A stretch of 64,000 nucleotides of DNA from Flaveria trinervia (Eukaryota; Streptophyta; Magnoliopsida; Asterales; Asteraceae), in contig CM046452.1 of NCBI GenBank assembly GCA_025506515.1, forward strand, positions 42,111,874-42,175,873, read 5' to 3'. The notes below the pieces were generated by a model. The model did not search any database. It was given only the letters and a program-made list of their open reading frames with translations, and was not told the DNA's origin. Position numbers and translations under genes: made by a program. Positions 20,791 to 31,365 of this stretch are shown here, piece by piece (the stretch's first letter is position 1; each line of letters starts with the position of its first letter).

Positions 20791-21260
20791 ATGACCATAT
20801 GATGATCAAATGTTTGAGTTACCTAGACCTATTATGAGTTCTCCAAGAAATCATTAAGGTCAAGCTCCTGTAACTAGAAGTCCTGAAAGCTTGAATATCT
20901 CAGGAAACAGTGGAGTTTCAACAAGTTATCAACAAACTGAGCCTCAAAACTCATCACCTTGCAACTCCAACACTCAACACCAAGCAGAAGAAGACGGTAA
21001 TCTGGAGCAATAGACTACTATTGACGCTTCTTCACAGCAAAATATCATTAATGTTGTCACTCATCCATTCAATCAGTCCTCATTGAATATGTGTGTGACA
21101 TCAGCTAGAATGCTGATCAAAATTCTAAGCAAAACTTCTCCAACTTGGATTTGTCTATGAAATTAGATGTGATTCCTAGGCTAAGGATGTCATCAACCTA
21201 AAAACATCATTGGGGATGTCTAAGAAGGTGTGAAATCTAGAGGGCAAACCTTTAATGGGA
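20791..21260 (+). pseudogene. pol: Pol linker of X
   Basis: Non-conserved, Ser/Asn/Gln-rich sequence between integrase and reverse transcriptase with many stops. It can be aligned with E 54671-55240 by short matches such as the HPFNQSSLNM region. No other feature seen. Confidence 0.55.
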
Positions 21261-22150
21261 ATGTTTGCTTGTACTCATGCTTTCTTTCTTAATTGGAAAC
21301 AAGAAGGAAGAAAAAGCTCTCAAGGACAACAATTGGGTTGAATCATACAAGGGTAGTCGTTTCAATTTAAAAGACAAAAGGTATGGAACCTATGTCCACT
21401 ACCACTTGGTCAAGTACCTATTGGCACTAAGTAGGTGTTCAGAAACAAAAGGGATGATAGAGGTTTGATCATCAAGAACAAAGCAGGACTTGTATTTCAA
21501 GGATACACATAGGATGAAGGAATTGATTACACTGGTGTCTTTGCACCTATTTCAAGACTTGAGGCTATAAGAATCTTCCTTACCTATGAAGCATCCGAGA
21601 ACTTCATGGTTTACCAACTTGATGGCAAATGTGTATCTCTGTATAGGGATATAGACAGAGAAGTCTATGTGTGCAGCCACCTAGATTTGAAGACCTACAA
21701 CATCCCAACTATGTTTGCAAACTAGATAAAGCTCTTAATGGGTTGCACCTGGCACCTAGGCTATGGTATGAGACATTTTCTCGATTTCTTCTAAAGCATA
21801 GCTATACCAGAGGCACCATAGAAAAGACATTATTCATAAAGAAGTCTGGGAAGGAAATATTGCTTGTACAAGTCTATTTTGATGATATCATATTTGGTTC
21901 ATTAATGACCTAATATGCAATGACTTTGAAATCATTATGAAGAAGAAGTTTCAGATGTGTTCCATGGGAAAGATGGATTTCTTTCTTGGAATCAAGTGAG
22001 GTAGATGGAAGAAGGACTCTTAATAAATCAATCTAAGTATCTCAAGGACATCTTTGAGTGATTTGAGATGATAGATTGTAAGTAACCTAAGATACCTATA
22101 CGAGAAATCATAATTTATATCCTGACACTAAGGGAGAGGATATTGATCAA
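21261..22150 (+). pseudogene. pol: Reverse transcriptase of X (broken)
   Basis: The order of motifs is copia-like: KEEKALKDNNWVES, then the RNKRDDRG and ARLEA regions in mixed frames, then an open piece 21671-21913 with KLDKALNGLHLAPRLWYETF and LLVQVYFDDIIFGS. The catalytic pair DD is kept, with Phe in place of Val before it. A deletion after 21910 and several frameshifts follow. Confidence 0.8.
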
Positions 22151-22713
22151 CATCAAGACAGAGCAATTATTTGATCTCTAATGTATCTCACAGCAAGTAA
22201 AGCTGATATCATGTTTGCAACTTGCATCTGTGCAAGATATCATGCTGCTCCAAAGGTTTCTCACCTAACTACTGGAAAGAGATTCTTAGATACCTCAAAG
22301 GAGCTCCTAACAGGGTCTCTTGTATCCTATGAATAAAGACTTCAGTCTCTATGGTTACACTAATAATGATTAGGGTGGCTGCAACATCAATAAGAAATCC
22401 ACATCAGGAGGATGTCAATATCTTGAAGGATCATCTCCTGGAAATGCAAGAAACAATCATGTGTCTCATCCACTACTAAGGCCGAATATATTGTTGCTGC
22501 AAGTTGCTGTGCTCAGCTGAAATGCAAGAAACAATCATGTATCTCTACATCCATATCAGGTACCATTTCATTCAATACAATCATCAGAAAAACTTGATCA
22601 AAATAGTCAAAGTTGATGCAAATGAACAATATGCTAACATGTTCACTAAAGCTTTTAATGAACATAGATTTAAGTACCTAATCATAGTTATTGGGATGAT
22701 AAACATTGACTAG
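22151..22713 (+). pseudogene. pol: RNase H of X with a local duplication
   Basis: Reads MYLTASKADIMFATCICARY (about 22180), then RNase H sequence with stops, and ends ANMFTKAFNEHRFKYL ... INID and TAG at 22711-22713. A 21-22-bp segment starting AAATGCAAGAAACAATCATG occurs twice (about 22439-22461 and 22520-22542), replacing about 100 bp of RNase H present in E. This looks like a copy-slip repair scar. Confidence 0.75.
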
Positions 22714-23384
22714 TCCATCTTATTTGGAAACCTTTTTAAATGTGTCTTGTTTATGTTTTCTTCATACAATCTAAGCCCTGTCACAAAAGGTTTTCTTCGA
22801 AATTTCTAAATATGAATTCTCCCAAATAGAAATTTACCCTCGGAAGATATCCTTATATAACTTCTGAAGGAAAATTTATCTACAACAATCGTTCTCTTTC
22901 GAAGAGTTTTAAATCTCGAAAGAAAATTTAATAATAAATAAAATCTACTATCAAATCTTCAAAACTTCTTCTATTAGAAGACCACCTTATGCTCGGAAGC
23001 AGACTTTTCTTTAGGACATGGTTTGCTTTCAGAAGTAACTGGGACCTTGGAAGACAATACCGAGGAACTTAATAGTTTCCCCTCCAAAGAACTTTTACTA
23101 TTGGAAGAAAGCTTTACTATGTAACGGAAATCTTTAGGCCCCACTACGTAAAAAGTACAATTTTACTGATGATGTAAAAATATTTTAAACGGTTTATTAT
23201 ACCGCCCTTGTCAAATTGAAACCAAAATTGTCGTTTCACCTTATCGGTTTGATCTTTTAACCCCTTTTAAAGACTTCTGATTCTTTTTTTTAATTTCTTT
23301 ACCTTCACAAAAGCCCCAAATTTCCACTATATTCTTCCACACTCATTCCCAAATTCATTTAATCCCACAATACTTTCACAAACA
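22714..23384 (+). promoter_or_regulatory. Pol-aORF spacer of X: motif array, decayed TATA region
   Basis: 671 bp with no coding frame. From 22790 to 23125 it contains many variants of CTTCCGAAG/CTTCGGAAG and TCGGAAG. At 23131-23155 sequence equivalent to the E segment with the TATA box is present, but TATAAAAA of E is altered to ACGTAAAAA. The aORF ATG follows at 23385. Inferred remains of an internal promoter. Confidence 0.5.
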
Positions 23385-23605
23385 ATGGCCCTAAATCCTC
23401 ATCATAACGAGGTCGCAATCATTGATTCTTCCAACGATGCTGACTTTGCACCAATCGTCCAATTTCTGACATAATCAACATACTTCACCACCCTCACTAT
23501 CAACCCCACTATCTACATGAACCATATGCCTAAATTCTAAACCAATGGTCAAACCAACATAGTTAATGGAGAAAGGGTTATCAGATCGGGGATCTACGGG
23601 CAGGT
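23385..23605 (+). pseudogene. aORF start of X, cut by A2
   Basis: ATG at 23385 starts MALNPHHNEVAIIDSSNDAD, closely matching E (MALNPQQNQVALLDYSRDAD) and so fixing the start. A stop follows in a place where E has Gln (CAA to TAA), and the frame ends at the A2 insertion. It resumes at 63559. Confidence 0.8.
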
Positions 23606-24430
23606 TGCATGACTGTTTAAGGGGTTGAGCACTTACAACACAACACATAATAAGGAGAGTTGTTTAGAGCACTTAGCAGATCAAATGGGGAACTGCCAAC
23701 CAGTCACTTTGATACTAAGTAAAACAAGTAATATAAAGATACAACAAGAACAATAACAAATAATACAAGTGTTTGGTTTTCAAGAATGATGTATATTGAT
23801 CTTAAGTTCCTTACAAGTGTTTACAAAGCATACAAGGATTAAAGATTACAAGGGACCTGAGATAGTTTATACTACATCCTACAACCGATCATACTTTGAA
23901 GGCTAATTGGATACATGATTTAGACAATAACAAAATCAATGTAGAGTCAAAAGGCAGATTTCCTTTTGACTAGTGACTATGACATGTCATAGCTCAGATC
24001 CTAATATATTACAAAAAGGATAAAAGTACATAGAGTAGAAAGAAATAGACTCACAACCTCAATGTACAGTTTACCTATAGCATGGACCTTTCACCAACTT
24101 GTCAAAGTTGGTGAGTCAAACTGAGTTGCAGTGGAAAGGTGGTTCAGCTTTATGGTAAAAGGTACATCAGATAAGCATGTACTCAAAAGTCTTTGGAAGA
24201 AATCTATCTTGATAAAATGGCTTCAAAAGACTTTGTATGTGAAGCTTCGGAAGACTTCATGTTTGGCTTCGGAAGATATTGGTCTTGGCTTCAGAAGATT
24301 TTACACTTATAATGTTTTCTAATATGGAGTGTGAAACTTCTGAAGAATTATTCTTCAACACTTTGTGCATGCATGCAGGACAGACTGTTTGGATGTTTTA
24401 GGTTGTATTAACCTTATATGAATCCTTACT
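23606..24430 (-). repeat. 3' LTR of A2
   Basis: 825 bp, minus strand. The start, TAAGGATTC at 24430, lies directly after the tract CTAGGGGGAGTT; the usual TG has become AG. The end is CAGTCATGCA at 23606. CTTCGGAAG-type motifs lie at 24190-24360. Confidence 0.9.
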
Positions 24431-24822
24431 AACTCCCCCTAGGGTAATGCCACCAAAACACTTGAAGACTTCAGATGTTGACAGTCCTCATCATGATATG
24501 ACCATGCCTTTCTTCATGAGATGGTCAGGATCATTCAGACATTCAAAATGTCTTCTTATCTCAAAAGGATCATGCAGAGGTCGAGTGAACATGTCTTGCC
24601 ATGTGTAGACATCTTTAGCACCTTGATCTCTGATGATATTCCATTTTTCTAGATTAGTAGAGTATGTCTAGGACAAGATGGGTCTTCTTGATGTTAGAGG
24701 AGATGCTTGGATTGGAGTTTGTGGAGCTACCTCTTGTTTCATATTCTTAAGATGTTCTGCCTCATCTTGAGATTCAGAGATGGATGCCTCTTTCTTCTTC
24801 TTCTTAAACTTTGGTTTAGAAT
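24431..24822 (-). pseudogene. aORF C-terminus of A2, after the D insertion
   Basis: Reading leftward from 24822: a Lys-rich run, a Glu/Gln-rich segment, the phrase TSRRPILS with a stop, then QDMFTRPLHDPFEIRRHFE and LNDPDHLMKKGMVIS. This matches A1 at 170-540 closely. The Trp after ILS is a stop here. Junction with D at 24822/39961. Confidence 0.75.
24818..24822. other. Target-site duplication AGAAT (element D)
   Basis: AGAAT precedes the left LTR of D and is repeated exactly at 39961-39965 after the right LTR. A1 180-215 shows the uninterrupted equivalent of this aORF site. Confidence 0.93.
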
Positions 24823-25534
24823 TTTTAGGACCTGGTATTTGAACGAAATATCGAATGATTAACGTGTAAACCAACCAAATAGTGCGGAGTCCTATTTGAT
24901 TGGCGATCCAATCAGTGAGAACGCACGTAGAATCAATAAAGTATTGAATCAAACGTTAAGAATCGATTAGGAATAGATCTACAGCGTTCTATGAACTTGG
25001 AGTATCAACTTGGAGGCTTCTGGACGGCTAGGGTATGTCTGGAGTCGAAATAGAATGAATGCCCCCGTTTTTCCATGAATTGGGTTGTATTTATAGGTTA
25101 GTATTGTTCATTCGTGTGACTGAACCATTAGTATGGTTCAGTCGTGCGATTGAACCATGCGGTTGATTCATCCGCACGACTGAGTGTTCAGTCGTGCGAC
25201 TGAGCCAATCTTATGTTACAATCATACGACTGATCCAGTCGTGCGACTGAGTCATTCGTATGAAGTTATTTATGCGTATGGTCCATTTGCATGGGCCATT
25301 CGCATGAGAACTTCATTTTGTTAAGTTTGAATGTATTAATTAATATAACATTATGTGTAACAATTCAAACAACCACAAACCTAATTAACCAATTCAACAT
25401 CGACTCATTAGTGAAATAGTAAACATTATAAATAACAAACAACCAATATCATTTCATTAATCATTCCAAACAAGATCAGACAAACAAGATCAATTACATT
25501 CATATCATGATCTAGGGACATACATGTATCAACA
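24823..25534 (-). repeat. 3' LTR of element D
   Basis: 712 bp, minus strand, starting TGTTGATACATG at 25534 after the tract AAGGGGGAGTT and ending in CCAGGTCC at 24823, with the last bases altered (AAAA for AACA plus one insertion). A TATA box CTATAAATAC (25087-25096, minus) is present. From 25098 to 25310 there are many copies of CAGTCGTGCGACTG and ATTCGTGCGA-type units. Confidence 0.95.
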
Positions 25535-25551
25535 AACTCCCCCTTAGACCT

Positions 25552-26227
25552 AGATCTCTCTAATGTCTTGTTTTCTTCATTACCTCCTCATACTTCTTGT
25601 ACTTATCCTCTTTTGTGACTCCTTCATGAATCTCAAATGCAAAACAGAGTCTTATGACATTCTGGAACTAGAGGGCTTGTACTATATCCTGCGTATCATA
25701 GAACAATGGCCACTTGTATAGAGTGTAGACATCATTAGCTGACAAGTTGGTAAGCCACATTGGGTCAAATACCCTGATAGTATCCATTTGGCCCTCTTTG
25801 TTAGGACTATGACCGCTTCTCCTGTCCTCCAATCATAGTACCACCACTTAAAGTGTGGAGTGAAGTCCTGTGGCATTTCCCTGAGTAGGATTCTTGACAT
25901 CACGAGCGGAGGACTCCACTTCAACACTATCTTTGGCTTTCCAGTAATGGCATCAACTTCAGACCTTCTGATGTACCTTGTAGGCTGTTGGGGTCTGAAG
26001 TTAACCCACCTGGTGTGGTACTCCTTCCTTAGGGCAGCCTCAAACCAGCCTGGCATCTTTCTCGGGTCAGCATACAACAGCTTTAGTTTGGCCAGCTGGT
26101 TGAGCTTAAAACCTGGTAGAGTCTTTAGATGATGTGGAAATCTAAAGTACTCTATGCCCTTCTCCCTCTTAACTGCATAAACGTTAAGGTCCTCAAAATA
26201 TGTCCATGTTATAATCCTGCCTGACAC
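25552..26227 (-). pseudogene. aORF C-terminal domain of D
   Basis: Open from 26227 to 25682 (181 codons): TWTYFEDLNVYAVKREKGIE, then HLKTLPGFKLNQLAKLKLLY, a basic Arg-rich middle and KWWYYDWRTGEAVIVL. After a shift the frame continues DTQDIVQAL, a stop replacing Gln (CAG to TAG), and FQNVIRLCFAFEIHEGVTKE to a stop next to the polypurine tract. The first motif is shared with A1/A2 and the KWWYYD motif with F. Because it ends exactly at the polypurine tract, this is the true C-terminus. No membrane segment is visible. Confidence 0.7.
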
Positions 26228-27045
26228 CTTATGATGTTTCTTGACTCGGTAGAGTTTGGTGTAGGCGTCCTGTTTAGGTGCAACGCGTGGGCTCTAACTT
26301 CTTCAAAACAGGTAGCCCACTCAGCCTTTCAGATATCAACATCATCATTTGAGGCTTGTGCCGTTCCCTCTGTCTTCTCTGACTCCTGCTCCATTTTGTC
26401 TAACACCTCAAACGTATCACTGGCAAGGCATTCACCCAAATTGGGGACCATATTTCCCTTAGCCTCCAGATTCTCCACCAGATTTGAGAAGATCATGCTC
26501 GAGAAGCTGAAGGGGTGGTTCAGCACCAGTGCCACATAGGCATTCTGAATCTGGTCTGACAGGTCATCAAACCCACCCCTCCGAGAAGCAATACACTTCA
26601 AGATCACATGCGCCAAGTACTTATACTGGGGACACAGGTTGCTCTTGTTGAGCACACCTGAGTTGATGTCCCCAACGTACTTAATCCTGAGAAAGCAACC
26701 TCTGACTGTAAATGGATGTAGTCTGGTGGGGTGATCGGTATCGTCCCCAAAATCAAGTACTCTCTGGATGTCAGCTGCTGTAATCTCAATATCATGACCA
26801 TGAATGGAGCTCCGTATGCTGTAAGGCTCACGTGAACAATCTACGGAGGCATTTTCCCAGAAAGCCTGATGTAACGACCTGTAAGGAGTACACGGTGTGG
26901 ATATGGCTTTATGTATCCGAGAACGTCGAAGGAACGCAATGATCTCTGTAAACTCGGCCCCATTCCGAGTCGTATGGTCCAAATGAGCACATATATTGTG
27001 CTTTGGATTGATGGACCATCTATCAGCCATTGACCTGAAACACAA
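26228..27045 (-). pseudogene. aORF N-terminal domain of D
   Basis: Open from 27045 to 26329 (238 codons). The likely start is the ATG at 27030 (MADRWSINPKHNICAHLDHT), four bases after a strong splice acceptor. The conserved core includes PYRSLHQAFWENASVD, an Asp/Ile-rich part, YKYLAHVILKCIASRRGGFD (the LSNKSGGWD block of E) and NHPFSFSSMIFSNLVENLE. A Glu/Ser/Thr tail ends in a stop, and the C-terminal domain begins about 100 bases later in another frame. D therefore lacks the long linker of C, E and A2. The fold resembles what is often annotated as 'putative plant transposon protein'; I cannot confirm that. Confidence 0.7.
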
Positions 27046-28104
27046 GACACAAAACCATTAGAAAGACATACATTCAAAATTCAGTTCAAGGTGTATAGTT
27101 TAAATTCAATCTGATTCATTCGTGCGAATGAATCATGCGACTGAACTCAGTCGGTTGTCCTTTCATGCGACTAAGCTCATTCGGGTGAATGAGACATGCG
27201 ACTTAGTTCAATCTGTTGGCTGAGTCTGCGATTGGTTCAGTCGGCCGACTGAGTTCATTCGCATGGTGCATTCGGCCGATTGACCCAATCACAAGATTCA
27301 ATCGTGCGATTGGAGTTCATCCGGTCGACCAGTTGCTTGTCCCACTGTTTAGTCGCCTGTGGTTCAAATCTTGACCAAATCAAGTAATTTAACATGGTTT
27401 AATGGTCCATTAGACTCGCCATCTTGTCACTAATAACCTATTAAACTTAATTTTAACATTTTGCTTAGTTTATGTTGGTTATTAGGTCATTTACAGTCTG
27501 GTTCTTGTTTCACCCGAATTTCACAAATTAGGGTTCAATGTCTTCTGATTTCGGTAAGATTTCACTGCAATATACCTGTATAACCGTCAACCCACGTTAG
27601 AAGATCAATAAAGATGTAAAAACAAGGTCCAGAGGAATTTTGGCAGAGTAACGGTACTTGGTGCGATTTAGGAGCGATTGAGGGTGATGAGTGGAATGCG
27701 ATCGACTATGGCCCTTACTAAAGCTGAGTTCAATCAGCCGACTGGTCTCATTCGCTCAGTTCATTCGAGCGACTGAGGCTCAGTCGTGCAATTGGCCCAG
27801 TCAGTCGCATTCAGTTGGCCGACTAAGTCTCAGTCAGTCGACTGACTCATTCGTGCCCTTTCATTCGCACCTTCAGTTAACCGACTGAGTCTCAGTCGGT
27901 CAACTGACTCATTCGCACCCTTTCATTCGGTCGAATGGATCATTCTCATAAGCCATTCGGGTGAATGGCGCAATCTCATGTCCAGTCGTGCGAATAGGAT
28001 CCATTCGCATGGTTGGTCCATACTTATGATCTAGTCATGCGAATAGGTTACACTTATGAACATTCAGCACTTAAACCCTTTTTTCTGTTGAAATTAACAT
28101 TATG

Positions 28105-28260
28105 AGCATTTGATCATCTCAGACATGATCCTTTTAACTTGAAAAACTTTTTGATCACCTCAGACGTGATCCTTTTAAACAATTTAGTCACCTCAGACGT
28201 GACCGTTTTAAACTTTGAAAACACATGTGGCCATCTCAGACACGACCCTTTTAGGTGAGT
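28105..28260 (-). repeat. Four copies of a palindromic GATCACCTCAGACGTGATC unit
   Basis: Units near 28112, 28154, 28187 and 28230, each followed by CCTTTTA or similar. The second copy has perfect arms GATCAC and GTGATC; the others have one or more changes. Spacing is about 35-45 bp. Located in the D spacer, unlike the other motif family there. Confidence 0.8.
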
Positions 28261-28824
28261 TAATCCCATACTGATTTTCATGATATAGTCCGAGGAACAA
28301 ACAAACTAAAATGACTACCTAACTAGAAACTTAAACTAAATACAAAAATAAAACTTGTTTTTGACTTTTTGTGAGAGATAAATCCTAAGATAGACATCTA
28401 CTGGATTTGGTTCCAGAATAGGCAGCTTCAATTTAGTTTGACCACACCTGGACCAATTCAATTTTGGAATCATACAGGCAAGTCAAATCATATGGGACTT
28501 GTTATCAAAACCGTTTGATGCTCAATTCTTGGTTTTCATCCAGAGTCGTTAGCAAATTTAGGAAATCACACTGGTACTATTAGATTCCCACATTGATTTG
28601 AACTTTCAAGAATTGCAGCCACAATGATTGTCAGTATATTGTCCTCTTAAATCCATACACAGACTTTAGACACAAACTGGTGATAGTTTTAGGTTTAATT
28701 ATTTCAACTAACATTTTTGGATCCCACACTTATATGGTAATCAACATTCCTCAGGAGCTTTTGAGTGGTCTATGGGTATTTTTACTAGAAGAGACTATTC
28801 TTAGAGCTTTCAAAGAGAACTCAA

Positions 28825-28930
28825 TCCTCAGGTCAGTGCCATCGCACAGCAGAGAGGCGGCAAACAACAATGAATTCTAGAATATCTAGGTTATGCTTAT
28901 CCTCAGGTCAGTGCCATCGCACAGCAGAGA
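28825..28930. repeat. 31-bp perfect repeat, two copies 75 bp apart
   Basis: Bases 28825-28855 and 28900-28930 are identical (start TCCTCAGGTCAG, end CACAGCAGAGA), separated by unrelated sequence. Probably a replication or repair duplication. Confidence 0.9.
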
Positions 28931-29637
28931 AGCACACAACCTATCTTCTTGTTAGAGCAGCTAAATTTTCTTTTGCACAGAATGCACAACAACATATGTC
29001 ATTAGCTTGATAGCATTTGTCTTTCATTTTTTTTTCGTGCTTCGCTCTATTTATGGTCATTCACACACATTTGTGGCTTTTACATGCTCATTACCCCTTA
29101 TTGGAATATTGTTGATTGTGTTCACCAGTGATAAGATGGCAGCTCACAGTCAGTTGAACAACTTAGTTTGATCTTGAGATCACCAGTCAGGTCTAATCAT
29201 CTATTGTGTTGAATCTACCGACATATCATTTGTGGTCTAGCAACCTCTAGGTCTACTTTCTTTGTGTTACCTTAGTAGTTACCAGTTTTTCTATCATCTT
29301 TCCTTTTATATTGTTTAGACTACACAGACTTATACTTTGAATTTTGCATCTTTTCTAAATTAAATTTTTAAAGTCCCTTTTGATTTGTTCTTGTGTACTA
29401 TCATTTTCCAAAAGGTTTGAATCGGTATCACAGATACAATCTACCTTATATCAGCTATCCACTCCTTCTCCCTCATTTTTTTAATATTACTAGCTGACCT
29501 ACTCTCCCCTTAAAATTCTAAAATCATACTGGATTTAATTATTTTAGGATTTTAACAGACAGCTAAATAACATGAATTTAATTTAAACAGAATAAAATAA
29601 ATAAGAAAAAAAAAAAAAATATCTACAATGCATCGGA

Positions 29638-30300
29638 CTACACATGATCATCATCAAGAATAACATCACTTTTCTTTTTAACGCCATTGACCTCTAACAG
29701 ATATAGAAAACGTGGTTTATCAAAGGCTTTTATATAGAGGTCAGCACGTTGAAAGTCAGTATTAATTTTTACCACATCGATTAAGTTTTTTCAAAACAGT
29801 CTCTTACGAAATAGTATTTAATGCGATGTGTTTGGTCTTTGGATGTTGTACCGGATTTTTAGTTACTGCAATTGCAGCAGAGTTATCAACAAAGATAGGA
29901 GTAGAAGAAAACTTTAAACCATAATCCCGCATTTGCTGTTGAATCCAGATGATTTGTGAACAGCAACTTGCAGCAGCAACGTATTCGGCTTCACAGGTTG
30001 ACAATGCAACCGAGGTTTGCTTCTTACACTGCCAGGTAACTAATCTCCTCCCAAAGAATTGACACCCTGCTGATGTAGACTTGTAGTTCATCTTGTAGCC
30101 CCCGTAATCCGAGTCACTATACGTCGTGAGCTCAAAGTCATCATCATGACGATACTACAACCCAAGTGTGGGTGTACCCTTCAGATAACGAAATATCCTT
30201 TTGACCCCGATCAGATGGTTGTCCTTAGGCTTAGCCTGATATCTAGAACATAAACATGTAGCATACATGATATCAGGTCTTGAGGCAGTGAGATACATGA
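29638..30300 (-). pseudogene. pol: RNase H of D (frameshifted)
   Basis: Reading leftward: PDIMYATCL and IFRYLKGTPTLGL with a stop, then TTYSDSDYGGYK (catalytic Asp kept). The piece 30091-29804 has MNYKSTSAGCQFFGRR and STCEAEYVAAASCCSQIIW, with HPKTKHIAL at its end. A one-base shift at about 29815 breaks the last segment, which continues ADLYIKAFDKPRFLYL to a stop at 29638. Confidence 0.85.
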
Positions 30301-31360
30301 GGGATCCAATCATCCTCGGTACATTATGGCATCTACCAGATCTCCATTTTCGTCAGGTGCTATATCATGATTTGTAGCAAGTGCAGTCCCAGCAGCAGAA
30401 GCATTCTCCATGTCAAAACAACTGAGAATGTCTCCCACATACTTGGTCTGATGTAGAAAGATCTCATTTGGTGTCTGATCCACCTGTAACCCGAGAAATA
30501 ATTTCATCTCCCCCATAGCACTCATCTCAAACTCTTTCTTCATAACTGCTTCAAACTCTTTGCATAATGTTCATTCTTTGAACCGAAGATTATGTCATCG
30601 ACATAGATTTGTACTAGCAGTAGGTCTCCATCTTTTTCTTTGATGAATAGTGTGCAGTCAATGACTCCCCTGCGAAAGCCGTGTTTCACAAGATGAGTTG
30701 AGAGTTTCTCATACCAGGCCCTTGGGCTTGATGAAGCCCGTATAAGGCCTTGTCGAGATTGAAAACTCTGTCCCGATGACAAGGATCTTCAAATCCCTCG
30801 GGTTGACTGACATACACTATCTCTCGAATTTCCCTATGAATGAATGCACTCTTCACATCTAATTGATAGACTTTAATCTTCATATACAATGTATAGGCAA
30901 GGAAGATACGGATGGCTTCCATCCTTGCCACGGGTGCAAACACTTCATTATAGTCAATCCCCTCGACTTGGTGAAATCCCTGAACAACCAGTCGAGCCTT
31001 GTTCCTGATAATGACCCCTTGGTCATCCTTCTTGCATTTCAAGACCCATTTGGTGCCAATGACCTTAGTACCTTTAGGTCTATCTACCAGAATCCATACT
31101 CCTAACTTCTTAAACTGAAGAAGTTCTTCTTGCATGGCACTCACCCATGCCTCATCGTTTAGTGCATCACTGACGTATTTTGGCTCAAACTGCGAGACAA
31201 AACACCGATAAGCACCATCATGAATGTATCCCTTTCCATAACAGAGGCATAATTAGCTGAGTACAGCTGATTTCGGGTTTGTACTCCTGATCTGACATCC
31301 CCAATGACATTGTCTAAGGGATGATAGACGTTTAGACGTGATCCTGGAGTAGTAGGAACA
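30301..31360 (-). pseudogene. pol: Reverse transcriptase of D (two frameshifts, catalytic site intact)
   Basis: Starts in the linker (31371: GSRLNVYHPLDNVIGDVRSG), then MSAMQEELLQFKKLGVWILV, GTKWVLKCKKDDQGVIIRNK, EVFAPVARMEAIRIFLAY and NLDKALYGLHQA. A one-base deletion at about 30730 shifts the frame; the next piece contains LVQIYVDDIIFGS (YVDD at 30594-30605). A third piece at 30543-30310 has FEMSAMGEMKLFLGLQVDQ, then another one-base shift. Catalytic residues are all present. Confidence 0.9.
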
Positions 31361-31365
31361 GCTAC
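31361..31365. other. Target-site duplication GCTAC (solo LTR G)
   Basis: GCTAC at 31361-31365 and again at 34220-34224, flanking G exactly. The D pol linker reads through as ...VAV if G and one copy are removed. Confidence 0.95.

Larger units (their letters stand above)
19161..23605 (+). mobile_element. Element X, first visible part (outermost element)
   Basis: Plus-strand copia element, the host of B (at its left edge) and of A2 (at 23606). Domain order is gag coil, protease, integrase, reverse transcriptase, RNase H, spacer, aORF start. It resumes at 63559-64000 with the aORF. Its protein sequences are closest to element E. It is the most decayed element here, as expected for the one that carries all the others. 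Confidence 0.85.
27046..29637 (-). promoter_or_regulatory. Pol-aORF spacer of D with motif arrays and a predicted leader intron
   Basis: 2.6 kb without coding homology. From 27110 to 27350 and 27700 to 28060 it is crowded with ATTCGTGCGAATGA, CAGTCGGCCGACTGA and similar units, the same motif family as the D LTR. On the minus strand CAG|GTATAT (27578-27571) is a good donor, and CTAAT (27061-27057) followed by a T-rich tract and TTTCAG (27040-27035) is a good branch point and acceptor, giving a 541-base intron that ends just before the ATG at 27030. The part from 28270 to 29637 is AT-rich; apart from a 31-bp repeat I see nothing in it. Confidence 0.5.

Noticed and set aside
23601..23605. Clear target-site duplication of A2
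   Set aside because: CAGGT and TAGGA agree at only 3 of 5 bases; the insertion is supported by the interrupted X aORF, not by the duplication.
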